Assembly: GCA_964600665.1 (NCBI GenBank)
Contig: CAZRKC010000038.1
Coordinates: 1-23,840, forward strand
Reading direction: 5' to 3'
From: CAZRKC01 sp964600665
Lineage (GTDB): Bacteria > Bacillota > SLNR01
DNA: 23,840 nucleotides
This document shows positions 16,753 through 23,840 of this stretch, one piece after another. The notes below the pieces were generated by a model. It was given only the letters and a program-made list of their open reading frames with translations. It made no database searches and had not been told where the DNA came from. The translations under genes were made by a program, and so were the position numbers. Every line of letters begins with the position of its first letter. Within the stretch, counting starts at the first letter, position 1.

Positions 16753-17544
16753 ATGCAACAAAATGTCTATTCAAAACTACGGAGGTTCAATTTGGTCATG
16801 GGTGGGTTGCACCTGGTTCAGGGTGTCATGATGATATTTCTTTCAACGAGCGTGATTCAACAAATTGCCGAATTTACACCTCAGATTACGCAGTACTATT
16901 TATTCTTCAATCAACAGACCCGGTCACTGGAAGTCGCCTCAAGAACTTTGTTTGAGTTGCCTTTTGGTATGCTGGTCGCTGCGTTTTTACTATTATCAGC
17001 GTTCGCGCACGCATTGATTTCGATCCCTGAAAAACTGAATCGGGTTTATAATGCTGATTTAGAAAACGGAATCAACAAGTTTCGCTGGTTCGAGTATGCG
17101 CTGAGTTCATCGTTAATGATTGTTCTCATCGCAACATTATTTGGAATTTACGACATCGTCTCTTTAATGCTGATTTTTATTGTCAATGCATCCATGAATC
17201 TATTCGGGCTGGTGATGGAGCAATTGAACTCTGGCAAAGCGAAGGAACATGTGATTTGGGGGCCGTTCATCTGGGGGGCTATAGCCGGGGTTGCACCATG
17301 GATAGCCATATTCGTGTACATGTTTGGAACAGGCAATTTTGATCGGGTACCGTGGTTTGTATGGGCTATCGTTGGTACATATTTTATTGCCTTTAATACT
17401 TTTCCCATCAACATGATTCTGCAATACAAAAGAATTGGAAAATGGAAGGATTATGTTTATGGTGAAAAGGTTTACATTATTTTGAGCCTTGTGGCGAAGT
17501 CTATCCTGGCCTGGCTTGTGCTGTTTGGTGCCATGCAACCGTGA
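16753..17544 (+). CDS. Heliorhodopsin
   Basis: Seven-helix retinal-binding photoreceptor of the heliorhodopsin family (263 aa, usual size). Members sit in the membrane with the N-terminus inside, opposite to type-1 rhodopsins, and show slow photocycles with no established pumping, so a sensory or enzyme-modulating role is assumed. Visible hallmarks: H20 in helix A, H86 in helix B (SAFAHALIS), the helix C signature FRWFEYALSSSLMIVLIA with counterion E114, NASMNLFGLVMEQLN in helix D, and the helix G retinal lysine K249 in LSLVAKSILAW. A long A-B loop (about 35-65) is also typical. ATG 16753 has AGGAGG 6 bases upstream, so the ATG at 16723 is rejected. A tspO-like gene follows after 93 bp. No retinal-synthesis gene is in the window. 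Confidence 0.93.
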   Translation: MQQNVYSKLRRFNLVMGGLHLVQGVMMIFLSTSVIQQIAEFTPQITQYYLFFNQQTRSLEVASRTLFELPFGMLVAAFLLLSAFAHALISIPEKLNRVYNADLENGINKFRWFEYALSSSLMIVLIATLFGIYDIVSLMLIFIVNASMNLFGLVMEQLNSGKAKEHVIWGPFIWGAIAGVAPWIAIFVYMFGTGNFDRVPWFVWAIVGTYFIAFNTFPINMILQYKRIGKWKDYVYGEKVYIILSLVAKSILAWLVLFGAMQP

Positions 17545-17637
17545 TGGTTCTCACAATCAGAGATTACACGCTTGGAATGGACTAGCCCGTTAGTAGAAGC
17601 ATCTATATAAATCTGCCATAAGGAGTTGGCTAAAGAT

Positions 17638-18039
17638 ATGAAAGAAAAAGGGAGCGATTGGTACGCTAATCTTACGAAACCTCAATGGGCACCACCTGGC
17701 TGACTTTTTGGGCCTGTCTGGGCAGTTTTATACATTCTAATTATCAGCTCATATGGGAAAGTGTTGTTTATGTTGGTCCAGAATGAACTGACTTGGTCTA
17801 TTGCAATTCCATTTATTCTTAATCTGATGTTTAATCTTGCCTTTACACCTTTGCAGTTTGGGCTAAGAAGCAATTTCCTGGCAAGTGTTGATATTTTGCT
17901 GATTTTAGGGACTTTAATCTGGGCGATGGTTGTGATTATCCCCATTGTTCCTTGGATTGCATATATCAACATTCCTTATCTCATCTGGGTCAGCTTTGCC
18001 ACAGGATTACAGTTGAGCATTACATATCTGAATCGATAA
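17638..18039 (+). pseudogene. tspO: TspO/MBR family gene with a single in-frame TGA
   Basis: A short-type TspO/MBR (tryptophan-rich sensory protein/translocator) membrane protein is encoded in one frame except for a TGA at 17701-17703, codon 22. The start reads SDWYANLTKPQWAPPG, then the stop, then LFGPVWAVLYILIISSYG; in the family this spot is a conserved Trp or similar (PPxWxFGPVW), so TGG changed to TGA. The rest is intact, with four or five helices including FILNLMFNLAFTPLQFGLR and the C-terminal IPYLIWVSFATGLQLSITYL. AAGGAG lies 12 bases before ATG 17638, longer than ideal. TspO proteins bind porphyrins and cholesterol and are linked to light or oxidative stress. It may be freshly inactivated, a readthrough product, or a sequencing error; translation could also restart at ATG 17770. 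Confidence 0.85.
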
Positions 18040-18309
18040 ATCAAAAGATTTGTCTGCATGAATATGCTCGCTCATTAAATGGCATAAAAAGAGACTCGAT
18101 AGTCAAAACAGGACGCAGAAAGATTGCAATCGATTCTAAATTGCTGGTCACGATTATTATTACTTAGAAGTATATAGGATTTCTAGTCGTCTCAATAATA
18201 CGTACCGAAAAGAGATGAATAGTCACCATTGAAGTGGAAGCTGTGTTATGAATGACTTGAGTTATCCAATGTCTGATCAGTAAAAATGTCACTAGAGAGA
18301 AGGGTTATC

Positions 18310-19833
18310 ATGACTTATAATCCAGGTTTGTCCTCAGCGTTCAATGATACAAAAATGAGGAGTGAAAAAATTTCACCTTGCTCCGGTATGTGCTCGCTCT
18401 GCACTGAAGATTGTGCTGGCACGTGTGAAATTGGTTTATCCGCGGTATTGGGAAAATCAATCGTTTACCCAACCAATACGGGTAGCAATCAAGTAGCTGG
18501 AGAAAAAGATTATCCGATAGACTACTCTCATTTCAATATTAATGGGCGAGCATTTGGAGCAATTGGGTGTGAACCTGATAGCGATAAAGCAACCATTTTT
18601 AATGTGGGTCTTTCTAGGACTATCGGCAGTCGAAATCCCGTTCAGCTTACAATGCCGATTATTTTGCCCGCGCTCATCAAACTGAATTGGAAAGACTATT
18701 TTGCGGCTGCCGCAATGGCGGGCGTGTGTTGTGTGATTGGCGAGGGTGCTCCCAGCAAAGATCCAAATCTACAACTCAATGCCGGCGGCAAAATTGTTCA
18801 ATTTGAGAAGTTGAAAGAAATGCATCATGCTTTCAGTCAATATTATCGGGGCTACGGGCAAATTGCACTCCAGTGCAATTTAGAGGATTTGAATATGGGA
18901 TTAGATGAATATGCGATAACTCAATGCGGTATGGACGCAATTGAAATAAAATTCGGCCAAGCAGCTAAAGGGACTCAGCCAGCAAATCGGATTGCGAGTC
19001 TGAAAGCAGCACTGGCAATGAAAAAGAGTGGCATGATTGTTTATCCAGACCCGGAAGACCCTGATGTTATCCAATTATGCGAAAAGAATGCCAATCCAGA
19101 ATTCTGGAGTTATGCGCGATTACCGATGTGGACAGAAGAGACTTTGAGCCAACGCATCGAACTGATGCGCTCATTTGGAGTGAAGAATATCTACTTTAAA
19201 ATGGCTGGATTTGATCGGCGCGATATGGAAGAGGTCCTTCGGCTTGCAGTAATCATGGATGTGGATTTGGTCACCTTCGATGGAGCTGGCGGAGGTTCAG
19301 GTTACAGCCCGAGTAAAATGATGAATGAATGGGGGTTGCCCGCAGTATGCATTGAAAGTGCCCTGACGGAAATTTGCGAACGCATGAAGGCTAAGGGACT
19401 TTCTATTCCCGATATTGCCATTACGGGAGGGATTGCAAGTGAAGATCAAGTGTTTAAAGCAATCGCAATCGGAGCTCCCCATGTTAAGCTGGTTGGACTA
19501 TGCCGAGCGACGATGGCAGCGGCAATGGTTGGTGAAAGGGTTGGTAAAGCATTGGCAAGTGGCTCAATCCTAAAACACTTCGAACCGTATGGTACAAGCA
19601 AGGAAACTTTGTTTCGCCATTTATCCGAGCTGAAAGGGATTTATGGAAAAGAAGCTGATCAAGTGTCTCCGGGTGCCATCGGCGCGTATTCCTATCTGCA
19701 GAAAATTGCTTTTGGAGTGCAACATTTTTCAGCGTTGAATCGAAAATTCGATATTTGCTATGTTAATCAAGATGACGTTATTCCGATGACACGGGGTGCA
19801 AAAGAGATACTCAAGGGGACCTGGTTTGATTAA
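18310..19833 (+). CDS. GltB-like FMN-binding oxidoreductase (glutamate synthase family)
   Basis: Cytoplasmic flavoenzyme of 507 residues, related to the FMN/TIM-barrel domain of glutamate synthase but without the glutamine amidotransferase domain. An N-terminal Cys cluster (C24, C28, C31, C35, C39 in PCSGMCSLCTEDCAGTCEIG) suggests an iron-sulfur site. The barrel shows KFGQAAKGTQP (flavin and substrate loop), TFDGAGGGSGYSP, AITGGIAS and GAPHVKLVGL, the counterparts of KxGQGAKPG, GHDGGTGASP and DGGLRTG in GOGAT. The canonical GOGAT 3Fe-4S motif (CHxNTCPVG) is absent: the equivalent stretch reads VGLCRATMAAAMVG. The reaction is therefore uncertain. Such proteins are common in anaerobic Bacillota. 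ATG 18310 is preferred because AGAGAAGGG lies just upstream; ATG 18286 would include that RBS. It follows tspO by 270 bp. Confidence 0.85.
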   Translation: MTYNPGLSSAFNDTKMRSEKISPCSGMCSLCTEDCAGTCEIGLSAVLGKSIVYPTNTGSNQVAGEKDYPIDYSHFNINGRAFGAIGCEPDSDKATIFNVGLSRTIGSRNPVQLTMPIILPALIKLNWKDYFAAAAMAGVCCVIGEGAPSKDPNLQLNAGGKIVQFEKLKEMHHAFSQYYRGYGQIALQCNLEDLNMGLDEYAITQCGMDAIEIKFGQAAKGTQPANRIASLKAALAMKKSGMIVYPDPEDPDVIQLCEKNANPEFWSYARLPMWTEETLSQRIELMRSFGVKNIYFKMAGFDRRDMEEVLRLAVIMDVDLVTFDGAGGGSGYSPSKMMNEWGLPAVCIESALTEICERMKAKGLSIPDIAITGGIASEDQVFKAIAIGAPHVKLVGLCRATMAAAMVGERVGKALASGSILKHFEPYGTSKETLFRHLSELKGIYGKEADQVSPGAIGAYSYLQKIAFGVQHFSALNRKFDICYVNQDDVIPMTRGAKEILKGTWFD

Positions 19834-20007
19834 ACCTGAATCCTAAGATCGTCTTGGGGTTATGTGCCCGTCAAATGATTAATCGATGATCAGGTTATTT
19901 GAGAACAGTAATCAGATCCAGTGTATGACTGTGTAATTAGGGTGCATATTATTGAGCTGTTGAAATTCCACTCGATTATGAACTCAACTTGAAACCACAT
20001 ACTTGGA

Positions 20008-20013
20008 TATAAT
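20008..20013 (+). promoter_or_regulatory. Candidate -10 box for the esterase gene
   Basis: A perfect TATAAT 68 bases before the start at 20082. A TTGAAA lies only 13 bp upstream (too close) and the better spaced CAACTT is a poor -35, so this is a weak promoter call. Confidence 0.3.
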
Positions 20014-20081
20014 CTCTCGACCTTTCAAGATCATGTGTTAAGTGGTTTGATATGCATAACATGGTGGGCAAGGAGATGGAA

Positions 20082-21101
20082 ATGATCAAACCGATTATGA
20101 ACGTAACATCACTTTTCATTTTGGGGGGAAGTCTGATTGGTTTATGGATCAGCCTTTGGTTTATTGCCATTGTGAAAGAGAACCGAAGCATGCAGAGCAA
20201 ACTAATTGAAATGATCCTCAGACTGAGCAAAGTGAATCAATCGTTCCAGCGAACCAAAGTTGATGCTTATCTAGATAGATGTCGGCAAATAACCATTCAC
20301 CCGTATGTGTTCCCCGAAAGAATGCGACTGGGAGTAGATGTTGATCAAGTGATGATAGATGATATGCAAGTGTATTTTCTTGGAGGGCGGGCCAGAAATG
20401 GACAACGCCATATATTCTATTTGCATGGCGGTGCATACGTGAATCAACCAACGATTTTACATTGGATGTTTTTGAGCCGATTTTTAAAAAGGTTGAATGC
20501 AAGTGCAGTTTTACCCATCTATCCAAAAGCTCCGGGGCATCAATATGAAGAGGCTTTTTCGAAGGTGCTAAGGCTTTATGAGGATACGATCAGTCAGATT
20601 GAGGCTGGGAATGTTATCATCATGGGGGACTCTTCAGGAGGCGGTTTTGCACTTGCTCTAGCCCAGCTGTTGAAGGAGAAAGGTCTACCTCAACCAGGGC
20701 ATATTGTGATGATGTCGCCATGGCTGGACATTAGTATGGAGAACCCAGAGATTAGACAATACGAATCAATGGATCCGATTTTGGGGGTTGATGGCCTGAT
20801 TAAAATCGGAATGACCTGGGCAGGGAGTCAAGATCCCCATAGCTATCTTCTGAGCCCAATTAATGGTGAATTAAAAGGGCTTGGAGCGATATCGCTTATT
20901 GTCGGAACTCATGAGATATTTTTGCCGGATGCCCGCAAACTTCGGGAAATTGCAGTGAAGCAAGGAGTCAAGATTAACTATTTTGAGCATGATAAGATGA
21001 ATCATGTCTTTCCGCTGTTTCCTATTCCTGAGGCAAAACTAGCGCAACATCAAATCATTGATATTATCGAAAATGATCAATTCGACACAATCTTCTCCTG
21101 A
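20082..21101 (+). CDS. Membrane-anchored alpha/beta-hydrolase (HSL-type esterase)
   Basis: Esterase/lipase of the hormone-sensitive-lipase family with an N-terminal membrane anchor (339 aa). One hydrophobic helix (about 10-30) precedes the hydrolase domain, which is probably cytoplasmic given the basic KENR following the helix, though topology is not certain. The oxyanion-hole motif HGGAY is at 115-119, the nucleophile S184 lies in GDSSGGG, and the acid D283 (EIFLPDARKL) and H308 (KMNHVFPLF) complete the triad. Substrates are likely short acyl esters. ATG 20082 is chosen because AAGGAG lies 6 bases upstream; the ATG at 20052 has no RBS. Confidence 0.88.
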   Translation: MIKPIMNVTSLFILGGSLIGLWISLWFIAIVKENRSMQSKLIEMILRLSKVNQSFQRTKVDAYLDRCRQITIHPYVFPERMRLGVDVDQVMIDDMQVYFLGGRARNGQRHIFYLHGGAYVNQPTILHWMFLSRFLKRLNASAVLPIYPKAPGHQYEEAFSKVLRLYEDTISQIEAGNVIIMGDSSGGGFALALAQLLKEKGLPQPGHIVMMSPWLDISMENPEIRQYESMDPILGVDGLIKIGMTWAGSQDPHSYLLSPINGELKGLGAISLIVGTHEIFLPDARKLREIAVKQGVKINYFEHDKMNHVFPLFPIPEAKLAQHQIIDIIENDQFDTIFS

Positions 21102-21275
21102 TTGGATATGCTAAACTCTGAGGAATGACAGTATCAATATCCGGATCATTTGTTGTTTATATGATGAAATCAGACATTTTCACAGGAACCCATGACAAGA
21201 CAGAAGCCAGGGGTTTCTTCTAAGTTCCGGCTGTGAGAGTCACATGATTTGTACTGGATTTAATTGGAGGATAAA

Positions 21276-22217
21276 ATGGATAATATCATCGCTTGGCTTC
21301 TGAATGGAGATGTCAGTGTTCGATATCTAACCCGGAAGTATTTGTTGGACGCGAACGAAGATGAGATCCAACAGGATCGGAAAAGAATTGCGTTGGAAGG
21401 TTGGGGAAAAGCTTTTCTCGAATCCCGGAATTCCAATGGGCACTGGGGTCGCGATTTTTACCAGGTCAAATGGATCAGCTCTCACTATACATTGCTTGAT
21501 TTGAGATATATTGAGATTGAACCAGTTTATCAAATCACGGATACAATCAATTTGATCTTGGAACGCTGCAAATCATATGACGGCAGTATCAATGAAGCCC
21601 GTTCAAATAAGTCGGGAGATATCTGTGTCAATGGGATGTTTTTGAACTACGCTTCGTTTTTTGGAATCGCTGAATCAGAACTCCAATCCATTATCGATTA
21701 TATTCTTGACAATCAGATGACCGACGGCGGCTTCAATTGTGAACAGAAAACGCGAGGTGCTGTCCATAGTTCGATGCACACCACAATTTCCGTGTTAGAA
21801 GGGATCAACGAATTTGCCCTTGCAGGCTACACTTATCGGGGCGATGAACTGATGGATGTCAGAGCGAGGGGAGAATCGTTTTTGCTAAATCATCGTTTAT
21901 TCAAATCCGACAAGACAGGCGACATTATTGACCGAGGTTGGACCATGCTCTCATTTCCATCGAGATGGAAATATGATATATTGAGGGCATTAGTATACTT
22001 TACCCACGCAGACACGCCTTACGATCCACGCATGCAGGATGCAATTGACTTGATCCACGCAAAACGCAAACACGATGGGACTTGGCCACTGCAGGCAAAA
22101 CATCCCGGTTTGGTGCATTTTGAAATGGAGAAATCCGGTACTTCCAGTCGCAACAATACGCTGCGAGCATTACGGGTTTTGCATCATTTTCGTAATAGTG
22201 ACGCATACAGTCAATAG
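21276..22217 (+). CDS. Alpha/alpha-barrel protein (prenyltransferase/squalene-oxidase repeat-like)
   Basis: Protein of 313 residues resembling uncharacterised bacterial proteins with a prenyltransferase/squalene-cyclase-type alpha6-alpha6 barrel. Recognisable pieces: WLLNGDVSVRYLTRKYLL at the start, GWGKAFLESRNSNGHWG (about 43-59) with VKWISSHYTLLDL, DNQMTDGGFNCE near 148-159 and KRKHDGTWPLQAKHPG near 264-279; the DGG/DGxW repeats are the barrel signature. The DxDD or DDxD motif of real cyclases and the zinc ligands of prenyltransferases are not evident, so no reaction is proposed. GGAGG lies 5 bases before ATG 21276, rejecting TTG 21264. A broken paralogue lies at 8264 and a decayed member of a related family at 4228-5017, so this window once held three barrel genes. 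Confidence 0.75.
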   Translation: MDNIIAWLLNGDVSVRYLTRKYLLDANEDEIQQDRKRIALEGWGKAFLESRNSNGHWGRDFYQVKWISSHYTLLDLRYIEIEPVYQITDTINLILERCKSYDGSINEARSNKSGDICVNGMFLNYASFFGIAESELQSIIDYILDNQMTDGGFNCEQKTRGAVHSSMHTTISVLEGINEFALAGYTYRGDELMDVRARGESFLLNHRLFKSDKTGDIIDRGWTMLSFPSRWKYDILRALVYFTHADTPYDPRMQDAIDLIHAKRKHDGTWPLQAKHPGLVHFEMEKSGTSSRNNTLRALRVLHHFRNSDAYSQ

Positions 22218-22982
22218 TCGGTACAAAGGTGCCCATAAACCCTGAACACTCATAATTAGATGCATAATCAATTCAAAGAACGATATAATTCGTTGGAAAC
22301 AGGTTGCAAGGATGAATATTGCACATGCATGAGTTCAGAGTATACAATACGATAAGAAAAGGGCTGCATTCAGAAGGTATCAAAATCGTCATATATTTTA
22401 TGACCAATCTGAGGTGTGCATCAGCATGCAGGCATACAATTTTTGAAAGGGACTTGGTATCATGGGTACATATATAAGCAAACTTGCTTCAAAAGGAACG
22501 GCCTTCTGACAGCAATTGCCTGCCTTCAGGCTAGTGTGGCTGCAATGAAAGCAGAAACCATTATTGTGAAACGGGATTTCAATGATGGAGAGTCACTTTA
22601 TCCGGGAATTGAATCAAGACTACTTAGTTTGATTAAGATATGATCGCATTGACTCAATAGGCAGTTGTTCAATTGATAATGCAAGATTATTGGTTAAGCT
22701 GATGACCGAACATTTGTCTGATGTGATAAAATGTGAAGATTTATACATGTCTGATGAAATCCTTGACCTTTCGCTCATCCGATTTACCTATGGAACGATT
22801 CGGGGAAATGATCTAACTATTCAACCATGATCTGACACAACCACAGCTAATTCGATAAAAATGTGCCAAAAGAGTTTCATTCAATCCACTCTTCAAACCA
22901 AGATTTGTGGGAATAAATGCAAGGTGAGTGAAATCGAGGTTGAAGGTCACTTTAATAGACAAGGATGGATGGAGGTGCATTC
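22218..22982. other. Spacer with two coding-like fragments
   Basis: No intact gene is visible in about 765 bp. Fragment 1 (22416-22643) has codon-like composition towards its end (AMKAETIIVKRDFNDGESLY, then PGIESRLLSLIKI). Fragment 2 (22633-22830, another frame, no initial Met) reads SIDNARLLVKLMTEHLSDV, then YMSDEILDLSLIRFTYGTIR before a TGA. They may be parts of one or two decayed genes; I do not recognise the families. A TATAAT at 22284-22289 lacks a clear -35 box. Confidence 0.4.
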
Positions 22983-23447
22983 ATGAATAGTTTAATAAAT
23001 ACCTTTATCCGAGATCATTCAACATGTGTTTTATGCTCAACTAATGGATCAAGTGCTTACGGTTCTTTAATGGGATATTATTATCAATCAGACAAAAACA
23101 TCATATGGATGGCGACCTTAGCTGGAACCAGAAAGTATGAAAATCTGCTCAGTTATCCACACATTGCATTATTAATTGATAATCGTAGCAGACATGACGG
23201 ACAGTCAATCAAATCGTTGACAGTTGAAGGAGAGATAGTTTTAAGAAAACCCATGGACAATGTCGAGATCAAAGAGCAGATCATGGCAGTAAATCCATTG
23301 TTGAGCGAACTACTGGTTCACCCAGATTGTGTTTTGATTCAGTTTAACCCCAGGACATTTATCTGGGCTGATGGTCCAACAAGGGTCTTTCGGGGGCGCA
23401 TAAGTGATGCAGTTGACAGAGATTATGAGGGAAATCTGATTGAATAA
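22983..23447 (+). CDS. Pyridoxamine 5'-phosphate oxidase family flavoprotein
   Basis: Small cytoplasmic protein (154 aa) with an FMN-binding split-barrel fold of the PNPOx-like superfamily. The pattern is typical: an N-terminal helix, the strand STCVLCSTNGSSAYGSLMGYYY, WMATLAGTRKYENLLSYPHIALLID (the SxRKxxNLxxNPxVxLxxD block, where the Thr/Arg/Lys bind FMN phosphate), SLTVEGEIVLRKPMDN, and a C-terminal strand VLIQFNPRTFIWAD. Residues for vitamin B6 oxidation cannot be confirmed, and most such stand-alone members have unknown substrates (heme, F420 or general flavin reductase roles are known in relatives). ATG 22983 has GGAGGTG 5 bases upstream and is preferred to ATG 22965. Confidence 0.82.
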   Translation: MNSLINTFIRDHSTCVLCSTNGSSAYGSLMGYYYQSDKNIIWMATLAGTRKYENLLSYPHIALLIDNRSRHDGQSIKSLTVEGEIVLRKPMDNVEIKEQIMAVNPLLSELLVHPDCVLIQFNPRTFIWADGPTRVFRGRISDAVDRDYEGNLIE

Positions 23448-23840
23448 TTGGGTGACGCTACTATCCAATTAAACCACGAATTTCTCATAATTTCATCATC
23501 TGGATGGAAACGAATATTGGTCATAGCTGGGTATGAGGATGGACAGATCACGCGGTGGCTTCGGCTTTTTATCTACGAACGTAATCAGAAAATGAGGGTC
23601 GTGCATGATTCATTGCATTTTCAAGGGCATGAAATGAGTCTTTAGTTGTTACCCTTAACCGAATTGGGTATTGTCACATAGGGATATGATTATAAGGAAG
23701 TTTTACAAATGCTAAAAAAGGGAAATCATAATCAATGATTAATTATGAAGTCATTAACTAATTAAATAGCGGGGCATGCAATCCGAGTCAAGTCCGAATT
23801 AGTGGGTAAATTCCTCGGCACATATTTTACGATCTAGATT
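23448..23840. other. Terminal spacer
   Basis: About 390 bp to the window end without a gene I can support. A 65-codon frame begins at TTG 23448, directly after the stop of the flavoprotein gene. It has no ribosome-binding site and matches nothing I recognise. AATCAT and ATGATT (23724-23740) form a 6-bp hairpin without a T-tract. Confidence 0.35.

Noticed and set aside
17701..17703. Alternative genetic code (TGA as Trp) for the whole genome
   Set aside because: Many intact genes here end at TGA followed by non-coding DNA, and Trp is written TGG throughout.
19834..19896. Nested inverted repeats after the GltB-like gene as a terminator
   Set aside because: AACCTGA/TCAGGTT and an inner 7-bp hairpin exist, but no T-tract follows either, so a terminator call is not supported.
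23448..23645. 65-codon frame directly after the flavoprotein gene
   Set aside because: TTG start, no ribosome-binding site and no family resemblance.

Overview
The window reads as chromosomal DNA of a low-to-mid GC, probably monoderm (Bacillota-like) bacterium. Strong AGGAGG/GGAGGTG ribosome-binding sites precede most genes. One gene has a sigma-A-type promoter (TTGCAA, 17 bp, TATAAT). Many of the small families are typical of anaerobic Gram-positives (DUF3795, DUF4256, DUF7000, GrpB), and there is a heliorhodopsin, a family reported mainly from monoderm prokaryotes. An archaeal-type D-aminoacyl-tRNA deacylase is also present, so an archaeal host or transfer from archaea cannot be fully excluded. 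TGA acts as a stop at the ends of many intact genes, so the standard bacterial code applies.

Layout. Bases 23-1729 (minus) encode an exported PHP-domain phosphoesterase. It is divergent from a DUF4143-type AAA ATPase (2027-3307), and the shared spacer carries two back-to-back promoters and three 23-bp tandem repeats. Bases 3704-8465 mix small intact genes (DUF3795, DUF4256, nitrilase-family amidase, DUF7000) with decayed genes: an alpha/alpha-barrel squalene-cyclase-like pseudogene, a DUF1801 pseudogene, a possible AraC tail, and an N-terminal stub of a second barrel protein whose intact relative lies at 21276. Bases 8466-11405 hold a chromate transporter, a rifampin ADP-ribosyltransferase (Arr) and a GrpB-family protein. 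A large P2-type cation ATPase follows (11948-14671) with a probable terminator. Bases 15517-19833 hold the most interesting block: a DTD2/GEK1-like deacylase, a heliorhodopsin, a TspO/MBR gene interrupted by one TGA at a conserved Trp position, and a GltB-like FMN oxidoreductase. The window ends with a membrane-anchored HSL-type esterase, the intact alpha/alpha-barrel protein, and a pyridoxamine-phosphate-oxidase-like flavoprotein.

All intact genes but the first are on the plus strand. Most stand alone with their own RBS and gaps of 100-850 bp, so long operons are unlikely; heliorhodopsin and tspO (93 bp apart) are the best candidates for co-transcription. Intact genes cover about two thirds of the window, and much of the rest is recognisable or suspected gene debris, pointing to ongoing gene decay. 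No tRNA, rRNA, CRISPR array or insertion sequence was recognised.
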